From CAMDPA01 sp965223035 (GTDB lineage Bacteria; Pseudomonadota; Alphaproteobacteria; Rhizobiales; Hyphomicrobiaceae): a DNA stretch of 64,000 nt. The notes beneath the pieces are model-generated. The model saw only the letters and a program-made list of their open reading frames with translations, did no database searches and was not told where the DNA came from. The stretch covers positions 1,054,001 through 1,118,000 of the forward strand of contig OZ244980.1 of NCBI GenBank assembly GCA_965223035.1. The letters run 5' to 3'. Shown one piece after another: positions 8,462 to 17,244 of this stretch. Each line of letters starts with the position of its first letter. The stretch's first letter is position 1. A program made the position numbers and the translations under genes.

Positions 8462-9175
8462 ATGCCCTCTGTTGTTCGTGTCTCAGATTGTACGCTCGCC
8501 GTCGATCCGGGCGGTTGGTCGTTTGCCGCCCATAACGCAGCTGCGATCGATCAACATTGGGAGCGTCGCCTCGCCAGCAACCCCAAGATGTTCAATGGCG
8601 GCGTGTTTGTCTTGAGCCAGTACGACCTCATCGACGGCGTATTTCGCGGCCGATTGCTGCAAACGGATTTTAAGAGCTATCTGTTCTGGCGCGACTCGCA
8701 GTTCCCGGATGTCGGTGTCAGCGATGCCTTCGGCTCAGCGCTGATCCGATCGGCGGACGGGGCCGTGCTGTTGGGGCGCCAGCGCGATGGCCACGTCAAT
8801 GCGGGCCTCGCCTATTTGCCCGGTGGCTTCATCGATCCATCAGACGTCGGCGCCGATGGTACGGTCGATCTTGAGACCAGCATTGCGCGGGAGCTGCGCG
8901 AGGAAACCGGCCTCGACGAGACTATGGTGAGCCCGGAGCCAGGCTATTGGATCACCTTCCATGGTCCGCTGATTTCGTGCGCGCAGACCTATGCCTCGCG
9001 GCTGTCGGCGCAGCAGGTGAGAAGCGCGATCAAGGCGCATATCGTGCGTGAAAGCGACGCGGAACTGGTCGATGCCGTGATCGTTCGGCGAACGACCGAC
9101 CTCGAGGGGCAAAACATCGCCGATTATGCGCGTACGCTGATCGATTGGCTGTTCGGCACGTGCCCGAACGCCTGA
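8462..9175 (+). CDS. Nudix hydrolase
   Basis: A 237-residue cytoplasmic Nudix protein. The Nudix box reads GGFIDPSD, a short insertion, then ETSIARELREETGL (about residues 120-152), with the RELxEE-type metal-binding core intact. Upstream, FGSALIRSADGAVLLGRQRD is the usual beta-strand lead-in. The long N-terminal part (residues 1-95, with HWERRLASNPKMFNGGVF) resembles the lead domain of larger Nudix proteins that act on nucleoside diphosphate derivatives, but the substrate cannot be named. It stands alone, with family-2 and tandem repeats downstream. Confidence 0.85.
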   Translation: MPSVVRVSDCTLAVDPGGWSFAAHNAAAIDQHWERRLASNPKMFNGGVFVLSQYDLIDGVFRGRLLQTDFKSYLFWRDSQFPDVGVSDAFGSALIRSADGAVLLGRQRDGHVNAGLAYLPGGFIDPSDVGADGTVDLETSIARELREETGLDETMVSPEPGYWITFHGPLISCAQTYASRLSAQQVRSAIKAHIVRESDAELVDAVIVRRTTDLEGQNIADYARTLIDWLFGTCPNA

Positions 9176-9199
9176 GGGGCATAGCACCGATCGTTTTCC

Positions 9200-9307
9200 A
9201 CCTGAGGCAGGACAACCTGGCCGACCCGCTCCCCAGGCCTTGCGACGGCACGATGGTGTGGGAGACCGGTTGGAGCAGCGGGATGGTTCCAGCTACCACT
9301 GAAGCGC
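9200..9307. repeat. Family-2 repeat
   Basis: CACCTGAGGCAGGACAACC, then GGCCGACCCGCTCCCC, a GC-rich loop, GGTTGGAGCAGCGGGATGG and TTCCAGCTACCACTGAAGCG follow the family-2 layout, a long imperfect hairpin with CCCGCT pairing with AGCGGG. It lies just after the Nudix gene. Confidence 0.6.
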
Positions 9308-9380
9308 CAACGGTCGCCGAGGGCGGCGATCCGCGATCGGTCGTGAGCCTGACGCTGCAGACCTGACATAGCCGGCCCCC

Positions 9381-9450
9381 AGGACGGCCCCCTTAAAGAA
9401 CGGCCCCCTTAAAGGACGGCGCCCCAAAGGACGGCCCCCCAAAGGACGGT
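9381..9450. repeat. Short tandem repeat, 15-16 bp units
   Basis: Four units plus a partial: AGGACGGCCCCCTTAA, AGAACGGCCCCCTTAA, AGGACGGCGCCCCAA, AGGACGGCCCCCCAA, AGGACGG. The last two full units are one base shorter. It is intergenic with no sign of coding. Confidence 0.8.
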
Positions 9451-9480
9451 TTCCGGCATCAGCAGCAGAACGGCTGAGAT

Positions 9481-9544
9481 CTAGATCATCGCGCCTTAAA
9501 TCGGAACCGCAAAGCCGGTTCCGATTTAAGGCAGGTTGCTCTAG
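9481..9544. repeat. Family-1 element, short A-B hybrid
   Basis: It is nearly identical to the copy at 3477: CTAGATCATCGCGCC, hairpin-A core, GGCAGGTTGCTCTAG, with CTAG at both ends. Confidence 0.88.
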
Positions 9545-9665
9545 TGGGCGCGTTCAGCACTGATGAGTGTCGCTATCCATGATGATCGCTCCTTGGTGAC
9601 AGAGTGCTCAGCAGATCCCGCATCGGCGCCTTTACGCAAGCCAGCTGCCGCGGTATCGGGGCGGC

Positions 9666-10802
9666 ATGCCCACCATCGAGGAACGTCGCGCGACGCCGTT
9701 GGCGCTGAAGCTGCAGGAGACGATCCGCCGCCACGGGCCGCTTCCGGTTGCGGCTTGGGCGCGGCTGTGCCTGCAGGATCCCGACCACGGCTATTATCGC
9801 ACACAGTTGGCGATCGGCGCCGACGGCGACTTTGTGACCGCACCAGAAATCTCCCAGGTGTTCGGTGAGTTGATCGGGCTTTGGTGCGTCATCGTTTGGC
9901 AGCAGATGGGCGCGCCGAGAAGGATCCATGTGGTGGAGCTGGGTCCGGGACGGGGCACGTTGATGCGTGACGCCTTGCGTGCCGCTGGCTTGGTGCCCGC
10001 GTTTGTCGAGGCCGCACAGGTGACCTTGTTGGAGGCGAGCGCGCCGTTGCGCCAGCTGCAACAGACGACGTTGGCGGACGCTCCAGTGCCCATCCAATGG
10101 CGCAGCACCCTGACCGCCCGCGATCTACCCACTGCCGCGGACCACGACGTTGGCGTCATTGTGATCGGCAACGAATATTTGGATCTGTTTTGCCCGCGCC
10201 AGTATGTGTTTTGCGCCGGCCGTTGGCGCGAGCGTTGCGTTAAGCTCGACGCGGACGGGCGGCTCACCTTCGGCATCCTCGACCCCCCGTTGGCGCCGCA
10301 TAAGGTGGAGCCGTTGGCCGTTCCATCGGTGGTCGATCGCTCAGCGCACGAAGGCGATGTGTTTGAGCTGTGGACCGATTGGGGGGTGATGCCGGAGCTG
10401 GTGGGCGGCAACACGCGACTGGCGGCGCTGTTGATCGACTATGGCAACACCGAGCCGGGCTTTGGCGATACGCTGCAGGCGGTCCGCCGCCATCGGGTGG
10501 AGCATCCGCTGGCATCTCCGGGCGAGGCGGATCTGACCGCGCAGGTCGACTTTTCTCAGTTCGCCGCCCACTTTGGCGGCCTTGCGGATCTTGACGTTGA
10601 CGGACCGGTGACCCAGGCTACGTTTCTCAACGCCCTTGGCATCGTCGAGCGCTGCTCGCGGCTGATGGCAGCCAACCCTCGGTTGGCAGGGGAGGTCGAG
10701 ATGGGTGTCGCCAGGCTGATTGCGCCCAATGGCATGGGACATCGCTTCAAGGTCGTCGGCCTGCGTCGCGCCGATTTGCCGGTTCTGCCGGGCTTTCTAT
10801 AA
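9666..10802 (+). CDS. MidA/NDUFAF7-like SAM-dependent methyltransferase
   Basis: A 378-residue class I methyltransferase of the MidA/NDUFAF7 (DUF185) family. The mitochondrial member methylates an arginine of a complex I subunit during assembly; the bacterial target is not established. Diagnostic blocks are DPDHGYY (38-44), GDFVTAPEISQVFGELIG (54-71), the SAM loop ELGPGRGTLM (91-100), VIGNEYLDLFCPRQ in place of the commoner NEFFDALP, LLIDYGNTEPGFGDTLQAV, LTAQVDFSQFA and NALGI. The ATG at 9666 gives full family length. It is followed 38 bp later by a dehydrogenase and may be co-transcribed with it. Confidence 0.9.
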   Translation: MPTIEERRATPLALKLQETIRRHGPLPVAAWARLCLQDPDHGYYRTQLAIGADGDFVTAPEISQVFGELIGLWCVIVWQQMGAPRRIHVVELGPGRGTLMRDALRAAGLVPAFVEAAQVTLLEASAPLRQLQQTTLADAPVPIQWRSTLTARDLPTAADHDVGVIVIGNEYLDLFCPRQYVFCAGRWRERCVKLDADGRLTFGILDPPLAPHKVEPLAVPSVVDRSAHEGDVFELWTDWGVMPELVGGNTRLAALLIDYGNTEPGFGDTLQAVRRHRVEHPLASPGEADLTAQVDFSQFAAHFGGLADLDVDGPVTQATFLNALGIVERCSRLMAANPRLAGEVEMGVARLIAPNGMGHRFKVVGLRRADLPVLPGFL

Positions 10803-10840
10803 GGTGCGCACCACAGCCCCAACAGCAACAAGCCGGACCG

Positions 10841-11800
10841 ATGAAGCAGCGACTTTTGGTGACCCGACGCCTCCCGCAAGCGATTGAGCAGCGCGCTGCG
10901 CGCGATTATGACGCCGAGCTCAATGCTCAGGACCACCCTTGCACGATACAGGACTTGGTGGCGCGGTCCGATGGTTTCGACGCTTTTTTGGTGTGTCTGA
11001 CCGACAAACTGCCGCGTGCAGCCATTGAGGCATTGTCGCCGCGGGTCAAGGTGATCTCGACATTCTCGGTCGGCACCGAGCACATCGACCTGGCCGCTGC
11101 TCGACAGCGAGGCATCGCCGTCGGTAACGCGCCCAACGGCGTGACAATTGCCACCGCGGAGATCGCCATGCTGCTGATTTTGGGGGCGGCGCGGCGGGCG
11201 CCGGAGGGCGAGCGCTTGATTGCAGCCGGCCAATGGAGCGGGTGGACCCCCATGCAGCTGTTGGGCCGCAGGCTCGATGGGAAGCGGCTGGCGATCTTGG
11301 GATTTGGCAAAATCGGTCAAGCGTTGGCTCAGCGCGCCCGCGCCTTCGACATGCAGATCCACTATTGCAGCCGCCGGCGCCTGCCCGCCGAGCTCGAGCA
11401 GGATGCGGTCTACCATCCCACCCCGGACAGTCTGTTTGCGATCGCCGACGTGCTGTCGATCAACGCGCCGTCGACCACCGAGACCCGCCACATCGTGAAC
11501 GCGAACAGGTTGGCATTGCTGCCGCCTGGGGCGATCGTCGTTAATACGGCACGCGGCGACCTGATCGATGATAATGCGTTGATCGCCGCCTTGACATCAG
11601 GTCAGGTGGGTTATGCCGGGCTCGACGTGTTCGAAGGCGAGCCAAACCACCATCCAGGCTATCTGGAACTCGATAACGTCTTTCTGCTGCCGCATATGGG
11701 CACGTCCGCCATCGAGGCACGGATCGAGATGGGATTTGAAGCGCTCGACAATATTGATGCTTTTTTCGCCGGGCGACCATTGCCGTTTGCCGTCACTTAA
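10841..11800 (+). CDS. D-isomer-specific 2-hydroxyacid dehydrogenase (glyoxylate/hydroxypyruvate reductase-like)
   Basis: A 319-residue NAD(P)-dependent dehydrogenase of the GyaR/GRHPR type. The cofactor loop is LGFGKIGQALAQRA (153-166). The catalytic triad is visible as R238 (NTARGDLI), E267 (DVFEGEP) and H285 (LLPHMGTSA). ISTFSVGTEHIDL and GVTIATAEIAMLLIL mark the family. It would reduce glyoxylate or hydroxypyruvate, or oxidise D-glycerate, in the cytoplasm; the substrate is not fixed by sequence. It sits 38 bp after the MidA-like gene. Confidence 0.88.
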   Translation: MKQRLLVTRRLPQAIEQRAARDYDAELNAQDHPCTIQDLVARSDGFDAFLVCLTDKLPRAAIEALSPRVKVISTFSVGTEHIDLAAARQRGIAVGNAPNGVTIATAEIAMLLILGAARRAPEGERLIAAGQWSGWTPMQLLGRRLDGKRLAILGFGKIGQALAQRARAFDMQIHYCSRRRLPAELEQDAVYHPTPDSLFAIADVLSINAPSTTETRHIVNANRLALLPPGAIVVNTARGDLIDDNALIAALTSGQVGYAGLDVFEGEPNHHPGYLELDNVFLLPHMGTSAIEARIEMGFEALDNIDAFFAGRPLPFAVT

Positions 11801-12002
11801 GGCTCACGACACGTTGACGGGCGGTTCATCCCTTGGATGTGCTATAGTCTATCACCAATCAGCGCCACACCTGTGATGCTCCGGGTGGTTGGGCAGCTCA
11901 CCAGCAGCCGACTCTGCCTCGTTGGGATGGCCAGCGTTGATCTGGCGCATTGGATCGCGCCGAACGGCTGGCCATGCTGTGCGCGGCCCGGGGCAGGTTG
12001 TG

Positions 12003-12063
12003 CTAGAGCAACCTGCCTTTAATCGGAATCGGAACGATCCCGATTAAAGGCGCGATGATCTAG
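12003..12063. repeat. Family-1 element, short B-A hybrid
   Basis: It starts CTAGAGCAACCTGCC, carries the hairpin-B core (TTTAATCGG pairs with CCGATTAAA), and ends GGCGCGATGATCTAG, so it begins with arm B and ends with arm A. CTAG stands on both sides. It lies 46 bp before the next start codon. The rest of 11801-12108 is without a gene. Confidence 0.88.
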
Positions 12064-12108
12064 ATTTCGGATGAACCGATGTCATTGTGAGAGGATAGGA
12101 GACTTGAA

Positions 12109-12390
12109 ATGAAGGTTTTGACGCTCGCCGTAGCCGGTGCCTTCGCGGTGGCGTTTGCGGGTGCAACTTTGGTCCCGGACGTGGAAGCGCGCGACCGCGG
12201 CTACCGTAGCGGCAAGGCGAAATATAAGTCCTATCGGCGCGCCCGGCGGGCGCCTTCGACACACTATCGTGATGACGAGCTGTGTATCGGCGCGCGGCAA
12301 AAGGCGCTGAGTGAACTCAGCTTCCGGCGCGCGTGTGAGGTCGAGGAGTTCTGGCGGCGGATCGAGGACATGGGCCAGCGCGGCCGTTAG
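12109..12390 (+). CDS. Small secreted basic protein of unknown function
   Basis: A 93-residue protein. The first 27 residues (MKVLTLAVAGAFAVAFAGAT, then LVPDVEA) form a signal peptide with likely cleavage after VEA. The mature part is arginine- and tyrosine-rich (RDRGYRSGKAKYKSYRRARR) and ends in a charged helix with two cysteines (C60, C76) that could pair in the periplasm. AGGAGA precedes the ATG. I recognise no family. A family-1 element lies directly upstream and a family-2 element downstream. Confidence 0.72.
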   Translation: MKVLTLAVAGAFAVAFAGATLVPDVEARDRGYRSGKAKYKSYRRARRAPSTHYRDDELCIGARQKALSELSFRRACEVEEFWRRIEDMGQRGR

Positions 12391-12426
12391 AGCGATCGGC
12401 TCTCATCTCCTTAAGGGCGAACATCT

Positions 12427-12565
12427 GATAGCGTTTCAGCGTGAGCTAAAACCATCCCGTTCTCCCGCCCGGTCACCCCTGATCCAAAATTGCGGGTGGT
12501 CGGATGGGATGCGGCCGGCAAGGCTGATCCGCATAAGGGCTGATCCGCCTAAGGCGGACATGGTC
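12427..12565. repeat. Family-2 repeat, full length
   Basis: GATAGCGTTTCAGCGTGAGC, then AAAACCATCCCGTTCTCCCG, CCCGGTCACCC, a loop, GGGTGGTCGGATGGGATGCG, GCCGGCAAGGCTGATCCGC and GGCGGACATGGTC. The CCCGGTCACCC and GGGTGGTCGG parts pair. The copy also has an internal duplication of the CTGATCCGC segment. Confidence 0.65.
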
Positions 12566-12616
12566 GAGCGGCAGCGATGCTGGCCCGTCCTGCCGCCAAT
12601 GATCGGTGGGCGGTGC

Positions 12617-13999
12617 TCACGCGGACGTGGCTTTGGTGACCTCGTCGCGCAACCAGCAGGCCGCCTGCAGCAAACGTGCCTCGTCTTGTCGCGCGCCAAC
12701 GAGTTGCACGCCGATCGGTAGTCCGTTGACCTCCAACAACGGCAGTGAAGCGGCCGGTACGCCGATCAAGGTCCACATGCCATTGAAGATCGGGTCGCCG
12801 GTCGAGTCCAAGCCTTTTGGGGCTGGGCCGGGAGCCGCCGGCGTGAGGATCGCCGCATACTCATCAAACAAGCCCGCCATCGATTGGTAGATCGGCTCGC
12901 GCGCTTTGATGGCTTGCAGGTAGTCGCGCGCGGTGATTTGGGCGCCGGCCTGCAAGCGTTGGGTCAACCCTTCGCTGAGCCGTTCTGGAGCGCGCGCCAA
13001 GTAAGGTCCGTAATAGGCCGAAATCTCGGCCATTTGAATGGTGCGGTGGGCGGCAATCGCGTCTTCCAGCGCGGTGATCTCCAGCTCGACGACGGCTGAG
13101 CCAAGAAACGCCACCAGCTCCGCGAAGGCCTCTTTGGTTACCTCGTCGGTCTGTTCCCAGGCCGGCGTCTGGACAAAGGCAAATCTCGGTGCCGTCGCCG
13201 CCGGCGATGTGATGGCCTCGGCCAAACTTAAGTCGGGGCTCGCCAAACTCACGGGGTCATTGACGTCATGCACGGCCATCGCGTCGGTGATCAGCGCGAG
13301 GTCCTCAAGCGTGCTGGCATAGGTGCCGACCGTATCGAGGGTGTGCGACTGCATGAGAACGCCGCGGCGAGAGATCGCACCGAACGTCGGTTTCAAGCCA
13401 TAGACGCCGCAAAATGCCGCCGGGCGGATCACCGAGCCGGCGGTTTGCGTGCCGACCGCCAACGGCACCATCGCGCTGGCGACGGCGGCGGCGGAGCCCG
13501 ATGAGGACCCGCCCGGCGTATGTGCCATGTTGCGGGGATTGCAGGTTGGACCGGGGGTCATATTGGCCAGCTCTGTCGTCACGGTCTTCCCCATGATGAC
13601 GGCGCCCGCCGCGCGCAGCGCCGCGATGCAGCCCGCGTCCTCGCTCGGTCGATTGTCGACGAAGATCGGCGAGCCGCACACGGTCGGCATGTCGGCGGTG
13701 TCAATGATATCCTTGATGCCGACCGGAATGCCGTTGAGAGGGCCAATCGGCTCGCCGCGGTCAGCACGATCATCCGCCTGTTCGGCCTGCTTAATCGCCA
13801 GATCCGAGTCCAAGTAGGCCCAGGCCTTGATGTCGGGCTCGAGCGACTTGACCCGATCCAAACACGATTGAACCAAAGCTTTGCTGGTCAAGCGCCCGTT
13901 GCGCATCGCTGCGATCGCTTCCGTGGCCGTCAGATCGGCCGGCGTCTTCTGCCGGTCGGTGTTGATGTGGCCTGCCGCGAGATTTTGGGAATTGGTCAT
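12617..13999 (-). CDS. Amidase (amidase signature family)
   Basis: A 460-residue amidase-signature hydrolase that cleaves amide bonds with a Ser-cisSer-Lys triad. It has the lysine K96 in GIPVGIKDIIDT, the serine run in TPGGSSSGSAAAVASAM (S165 by spacing), and the nucleophile S189 in GTQTAGSVIRPAAFCGVYG. The C-terminal ILTPAAPGPAPKGL and NGLPIGVQLVG blocks are also typical. It has no GatB/GatC neighbours and lacks clear GatA identity, so a stand-alone amidase is likelier. I take the ATG at 13999; a TTG at 14047 would add 16 residues that look non-homologous. Confidence 0.88.
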   Translation of the reverse strand: MTNSQNLAAGHINTDRQKTPADLTATEAIAAMRNGRLTSKALVQSCLDRVKSLEPDIKAWAYLDSDLAIKQAEQADDRADRGEPIGPLNGIPVGIKDIIDTADMPTVCGSPIFVDNRPSEDAGCIAALRAAGAVIMGKTVTTELANMTPGPTCNPRNMAHTPGGSSSGSAAAVASAMVPLAVGTQTAGSVIRPAAFCGVYGLKPTFGAISRRGVLMQSHTLDTVGTYASTLEDLALITDAMAVHDVNDPVSLASPDLSLAEAITSPAATAPRFAFVQTPAWEQTDEVTKEAFAELVAFLGSAVVELEITALEDAIAAHRTIQMAEISAYYGPYLARAPERLSEGLTQRLQAGAQITARDYLQAIKAREPIYQSMAGLFDEYAAILTPAAPGPAPKGLDSTGDPIFNGMWTLIGVPAASLPLLEVNGLPIGVQLVGARQDEARLLQAACWLRDEVTKATSA

Positions 14000-14520
14000 G
14001 GACGTGTGTGTCGGCGGGCTGCCGTCTCCGCTTTTGCTGGCTTTCAAGGATCAAATGCAATCTGACTGAGGCTGGCCCCGCACGCTGAACCTCGCACGCT
14101 GGCCCCTGCACGCTGGTTCGGGCAGCGCGTCGGCCGTAGCCAACGGACCTCGCCAAAGACGGGATAACTGTAGCATGGTGCCAACGCGATAAGGGAGCGG
14201 CTTGTCGCGGCGATCCAAACGCGATTAACGGCGGTGTTTGCGCGCAGCCGACCTTTGACGAGAAAGCCGGCGTGGTCAGCGGTCCAACTGCCGTTACCAT
14301 GGGCTTTCGAGCGCCGCTGCGCACGCCCTCAGTGCTGCGCAAGCCGCGCGGAATCGCTGCCGCGGTCGCCCGCGCTGAGGCGTAGTGCCGAACGACAGAA
14401 GCGTTTTTGATGTTGCTTTCGGCTTCAAGCAGATGGGCCGAAGCTGGATGCGGACGTCGCCGGGGCGAAGCCCGCGTGCGCCTGCCGGCGTGCTAGCATG
14501 GCGTGAACCAGGAGAAGCAG
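14000..14520. other. Intergenic region between divergent genes
   Basis: About 520 bp separating the leftward amidase gene from the rightward dehalogenase gene. No coding frame is supported. Promoters for both genes should lie here, but no strong motif is visible. Confidence 0.5.
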
Positions 14521-15210
14521 ATGACGACCTTCAGCCACTACGCATTTGACGCTTACGGCACGCTGTTCGATGTGCACTCGGCCGCTGCGAAACTCGCGCC
14601 GGAGATCGGGCCGAACTGGGAGCGGTTGTCGCAGATTTGGCGTACAAAGCACTTGGAGTACACCTGGATCTATGCCGGGACCGGCCGCCATACGTCGTTC
14701 TGGCGATTGGCCGGCGACAGCCTCGACACCGCGATCGCCACGGTCGGGGGCCTGCCCCATGACGGTATTCGCGACAAGTTGTTGGCGGCCTACCGCTCGT
14801 TGGATGCTTATCCCGAGGTGGCCGCCGTGTTGGCGCAGCTCAGGGCGCGCGGAGCCAAGCTTGCTATTTTGACCAACGGCGATCCAGATATGATTGAGGA
14901 CGCGGTGCGCTCAGCGGGGCTAGACGGCGCGCTCGACGCGCTCATCACGGTGCATGAGGCGGGCGTGTTCAAGCCGCACCGGCAGGTCTACGGTCTGGTG
15001 ACACAACACTTCGGCGTTGCGCTGAAGGAGGTCTCGTTTCAATCCTCCAATCGCTGGGATGTCACCGCGGCCAAGGTGGCCGGCATGCGCACCGTCTGGG
15101 TCAATCGGACCGCAGCACCGGACGAATACCCCGACACGCCGGCCGATCGCATCGTGCGCGATCTGACGGCGCTGACGTTGGACCAGGGATTGAGTGAAGG
15201 AAGCCGATGA
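14521..15210 (+). CDS. (S)-2-haloacid dehalogenase, type II (HAD superfamily)
   Basis: A 229-residue HAD-IA hydrolase. The nucleophile is D10 in FDAYGTLFDVH. Motif II is LAILTNGD, the lysine is in VFKPHRQVYGLV, and the acidic motif appears as SFQSSNRWDVTAAKVAGMRTVWVNR. The SSN-WD form is characteristic of type II haloacid dehalogenases, which replace the halogen of L-2-haloacids with hydroxyl. AGGAGAAGCAG precedes the ATG at 14521. The stop overlaps the start of the YggS gene by four bases, implying translational coupling. Natural substrates of such chromosomal copies are often unknown. Confidence 0.87.
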   Translation: MTTFSHYAFDAYGTLFDVHSAAAKLAPEIGPNWERLSQIWRTKHLEYTWIYAGTGRHTSFWRLAGDSLDTAIATVGGLPHDGIRDKLLAAYRSLDAYPEVAAVLAQLRARGAKLAILTNGDPDMIEDAVRSAGLDGALDALITVHEAGVFKPHRQVYGLVTQHFGVALKEVSFQSSNRWDVTAAKVAGMRTVWVNRTAAPDEYPDTPADRIVRDLTALTLDQGLSEGSR

Positions 15211-15878
15211 TGTCTTCGCCAGCGCAAGGTGCGCTCGATTCCGTCCGGCAGCGGATCGCGGCCGCTGCTCGTGAGGTCGGTCGTGATCCGGGCTCGGTCC
15301 GGTTGCTGGCGGTATCGAAGACGTTCGGGCCAGAGGCGATCGTGCCGGTGATCGAGGCTGGCCATCGGCTGTTCGGCGAAAACCGTGTGCAGGAGGCGGC
15401 TGCCAAATGGCCGGCGTTGCGTGCCAACACTCCTGATTTGGAGTTGCACTTGATCGGACCTTTGCAGTCCAACAAGGCGCGCGAGGCCGTCAAGCTGTTC
15501 GATGCGATCCATACGGTCGACCGGCCCAAGATTGCGCGGGTGTTGGCCAAAGAGATGTCCCAGCAGGGCCGCCGGCTTCAGCTGTTCATCGAGGTCAACA
15601 CCGGTGAGGAGCCGCAAAAAGCTGGCGTGGCCCCCGCCGAGACGGCCGATTTCGTCAGGCTCTGTCGCGATGACTTGGGACTTGAGGTCTCCGGTTTGAT
15701 GTGCATCCCCCCTGCCGTTGAGGAGCCGGCGGTGCACTTTGCGCTGTTGGCCAAGCTGGCCGGGCAATTGCAGTTGGCCGAACTGTCGATGGGGATGAGC
15801 GCTGATTTCGAGGCGGCGGTGCAGTTCGGCGCCACCGTTGTCCGGGTTGGCAGCGCAATCTTTGGTGAGCGCAACTGA
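15207..15878 (+). CDS. YggS-family pyridoxal phosphate homeostasis protein
   Basis: A 223-residue PLPBP/YggS protein, an alanine-racemase-fold TIM barrel that binds PLP and balances vitamin B6 and amino acid pools without known catalysis. The PLP lysine is K38 in LLAVSKTF. Family blocks GENRVQEAAAKWPAL, LHLIGPLQSNKAREAV, FIEVNTGEEPQKAG, GLMCIPP, LSMGMSADFEAAVQFGATVV and RVGSAIFGER are all present. It overlaps the dehalogenase gene (ATGA). In many alphaproteobacteria this gene sits elsewhere, so I draw no functional link. Confidence 0.93.
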   Translation: MMSSPAQGALDSVRQRIAAAAREVGRDPGSVRLLAVSKTFGPEAIVPVIEAGHRLFGENRVQEAAAKWPALRANTPDLELHLIGPLQSNKAREAVKLFDAIHTVDRPKIARVLAKEMSQQGRRLQLFIEVNTGEEPQKAGVAPAETADFVRLCRDDLGLEVSGLMCIPPAVEEPAVHFALLAKLAGQLQLAELSMGMSADFEAAVQFGATVVRVGSAIFGERN

Positions 15879-16016
15879 GCGCGGATCGCCCGTAACGCGG
15901 CCCGTGCGGGCACAGCGCGCCTCTGAATTTCAGAGAATCAGTGTAAATTTGACATGTGACGGTTACCCGTTAGGCGTTTCCACGTGCGTGCGTTGATAGC
16001 TCCATGAGGTTCGCCG

Positions 16017-16925
16017 ATGGCCCAAGATGCAACGCCAGCCGAGCTCCTGCGGGAAGCCCGCAACGCGGCGTCAGACGCAGCGATCGAAGCGCGAGAGGAG
16101 GTGCTGACAAGCGGGCGGACCAAGCGGACCGGCAAGCGTCGATCGCGCCGTGCCAAGCGAGCGATCAAGGACGGTTGGCACCAATTCGACGTTGACGTTT
16201 GGATCACAGACCTCAATCCAACGGAGTTCGGCGTCTACAAGCGCTCGCGCAATAAGGCGAAGTCGCGCCAGTTCACCACCGATATGGACATCTTCGCCGA
16301 GATCAAGGAAAACGGCGAGCGGATCGGTCTGTTGGGCTATCGCGAGGAGCTTTGGACCAAGCAAACGGGTTTTGACCGTCGGCTGGTGTTCAAGCTGTTC
16401 GGCGGAAACCTCAATTGGCGCGCGACCATGGATCTGTTGCTGGCGCGCAGCGTGCAGGAGACGATCGGAGCGCGCGGTCTGCCGGTGCCGACGTTCGCGA
16501 TCAACACCTCCGACCACGATCACGTGGTTTATTTGGCGCGTTCGGCCAACAAATGGCGCGGGATGCCGGAGTATTTCTCATTCTTCTTGCTCGACGATAA
16601 AAAGGTCCGCGTTTATCGCCTCAAGCAGGATCTGATCTCCATCGGCCGCGACTATTCGCTATACGACGGGGCTGGAGAGCGGGTCGGCGTACTCGACGGC
16701 AAATTGCTGTCGCTGGGCGGATACTGGCAGTGCTTCGTGGCTGAGCACCACGCCGATCCCTTGCTGTTGTCGGTGTTGAAGCTGTTCATCGGCATGCTGG
16801 TGTTCAACGGCAGCTGCCGCCGTCACGTGGCGCGGTTGGCGCGCGATGTCGCTGCCGGCAAGATCGAGCCGGCCCTGCATTGGCAGGAGAAGGATCTTTA
16901 TATGAACCCGCGGCGGGTGCGTTAG
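16017..16925 (+). CDS. Unknown protein with a tubby/LURP-one-like C-terminal half
   Basis: A 302-residue soluble protein. Residues 1-52 are highly charged and basic (TSGRTKRTGKRRSRRAKRAI) and look disordered or nucleic-acid binding. From about 55 there is a beta-rich region. The part YRLKQDLISIGRDYSLYDGA followed by GERVGVLDGKLLSLGGYW resembles the repeating strands of LURP-one-related/tubby-like folds (a strand, an ID-like turn, then a V-DGK-L strand). This is pattern resemblance only. The C-terminus has a short hydrophobic helix (LLLSVLKLFIGMLVF) that could touch membrane. GAGG precedes the ATG. It stands alone. Confidence 0.6.
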   Translation: MAQDATPAELLREARNAASDAAIEAREEVLTSGRTKRTGKRRSRRAKRAIKDGWHQFDVDVWITDLNPTEFGVYKRSRNKAKSRQFTTDMDIFAEIKENGERIGLLGYREELWTKQTGFDRRLVFKLFGGNLNWRATMDLLLARSVQETIGARGLPVPTFAINTSDHDHVVYLARSANKWRGMPEYFSFFLLDDKKVRVYRLKQDLISIGRDYSLYDGAGERVGVLDGKLLSLGGYWQCFVAEHHADPLLLSVLKLFIGMLVFNGSCRRHVARLARDVAAGKIEPALHWQEKDLYMNPRRVR

Positions 16926-16932
16926 CTCGTTT

Positions 16933-17067
16933 TAGCGTTGCTTGGCTGGAACCGTCCCGCCCCCCCCCCAACCCTCCGGCCCACCCGGTGTCGCGATGGT
17001 GTGGCTGGCTGGCTGAGCGAGGGCGCCGGCAAGGCTGATCCGTCCAGGGCGGGCGGCCATGATCTAG
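16933..17067. repeat. Family-2 repeat, full length, ending in CTAG
   Basis: TAGCGTTGCTTGGCTGGAACC, GTCCCGCC with a run of nine C, then GCGCCGGCAAGGCTGATCCG, GGGCGGGCGGCCATGATC and TAG. The end reads CATGATCTAG, so this copy also ends in CTAG. A family-1 element follows 12 bp later. No gene lies in 16926-17244. Confidence 0.6.
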
Positions 17068-17078
17068 ACGGCGATCGC

Positions 17079-17145
17079 CTAGATCATCGCGCCTTAAATC
17101 GGAACCGCAAAGCCGGTTCCGATTTAAGGCAGAAAGTTGCTTTAG
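17079..17145. repeat. Family-1 element, short A-B hybrid
   Basis: CTAGATCATCGCGCC, hairpin-A core, then GGCAGAAAGTTGCTTTAG. The right end is the longer B form (AGAAAGTTGC) with one substitution in the terminal CTAG. It ends 100 bp before the next start codon. Confidence 0.85.
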
Positions 17146-17244
17146 CGTGCGCCAGTCTGTGTGCGCTGCGGGTTGTCGTTGAAGGGCGCTCGCGTGGAGC
17201 GTGTGATTCCGATAGCTTGGCCGGGTCACGATTGGAGATCGGCC

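Noticed and set aside
17100..17244. SAM riboswitch before the cystathionine gamma-synthase-like gene
   Set aside because: The leader is mostly a family-1 repeat and I could not match the conserved core of known SAM riboswitches.
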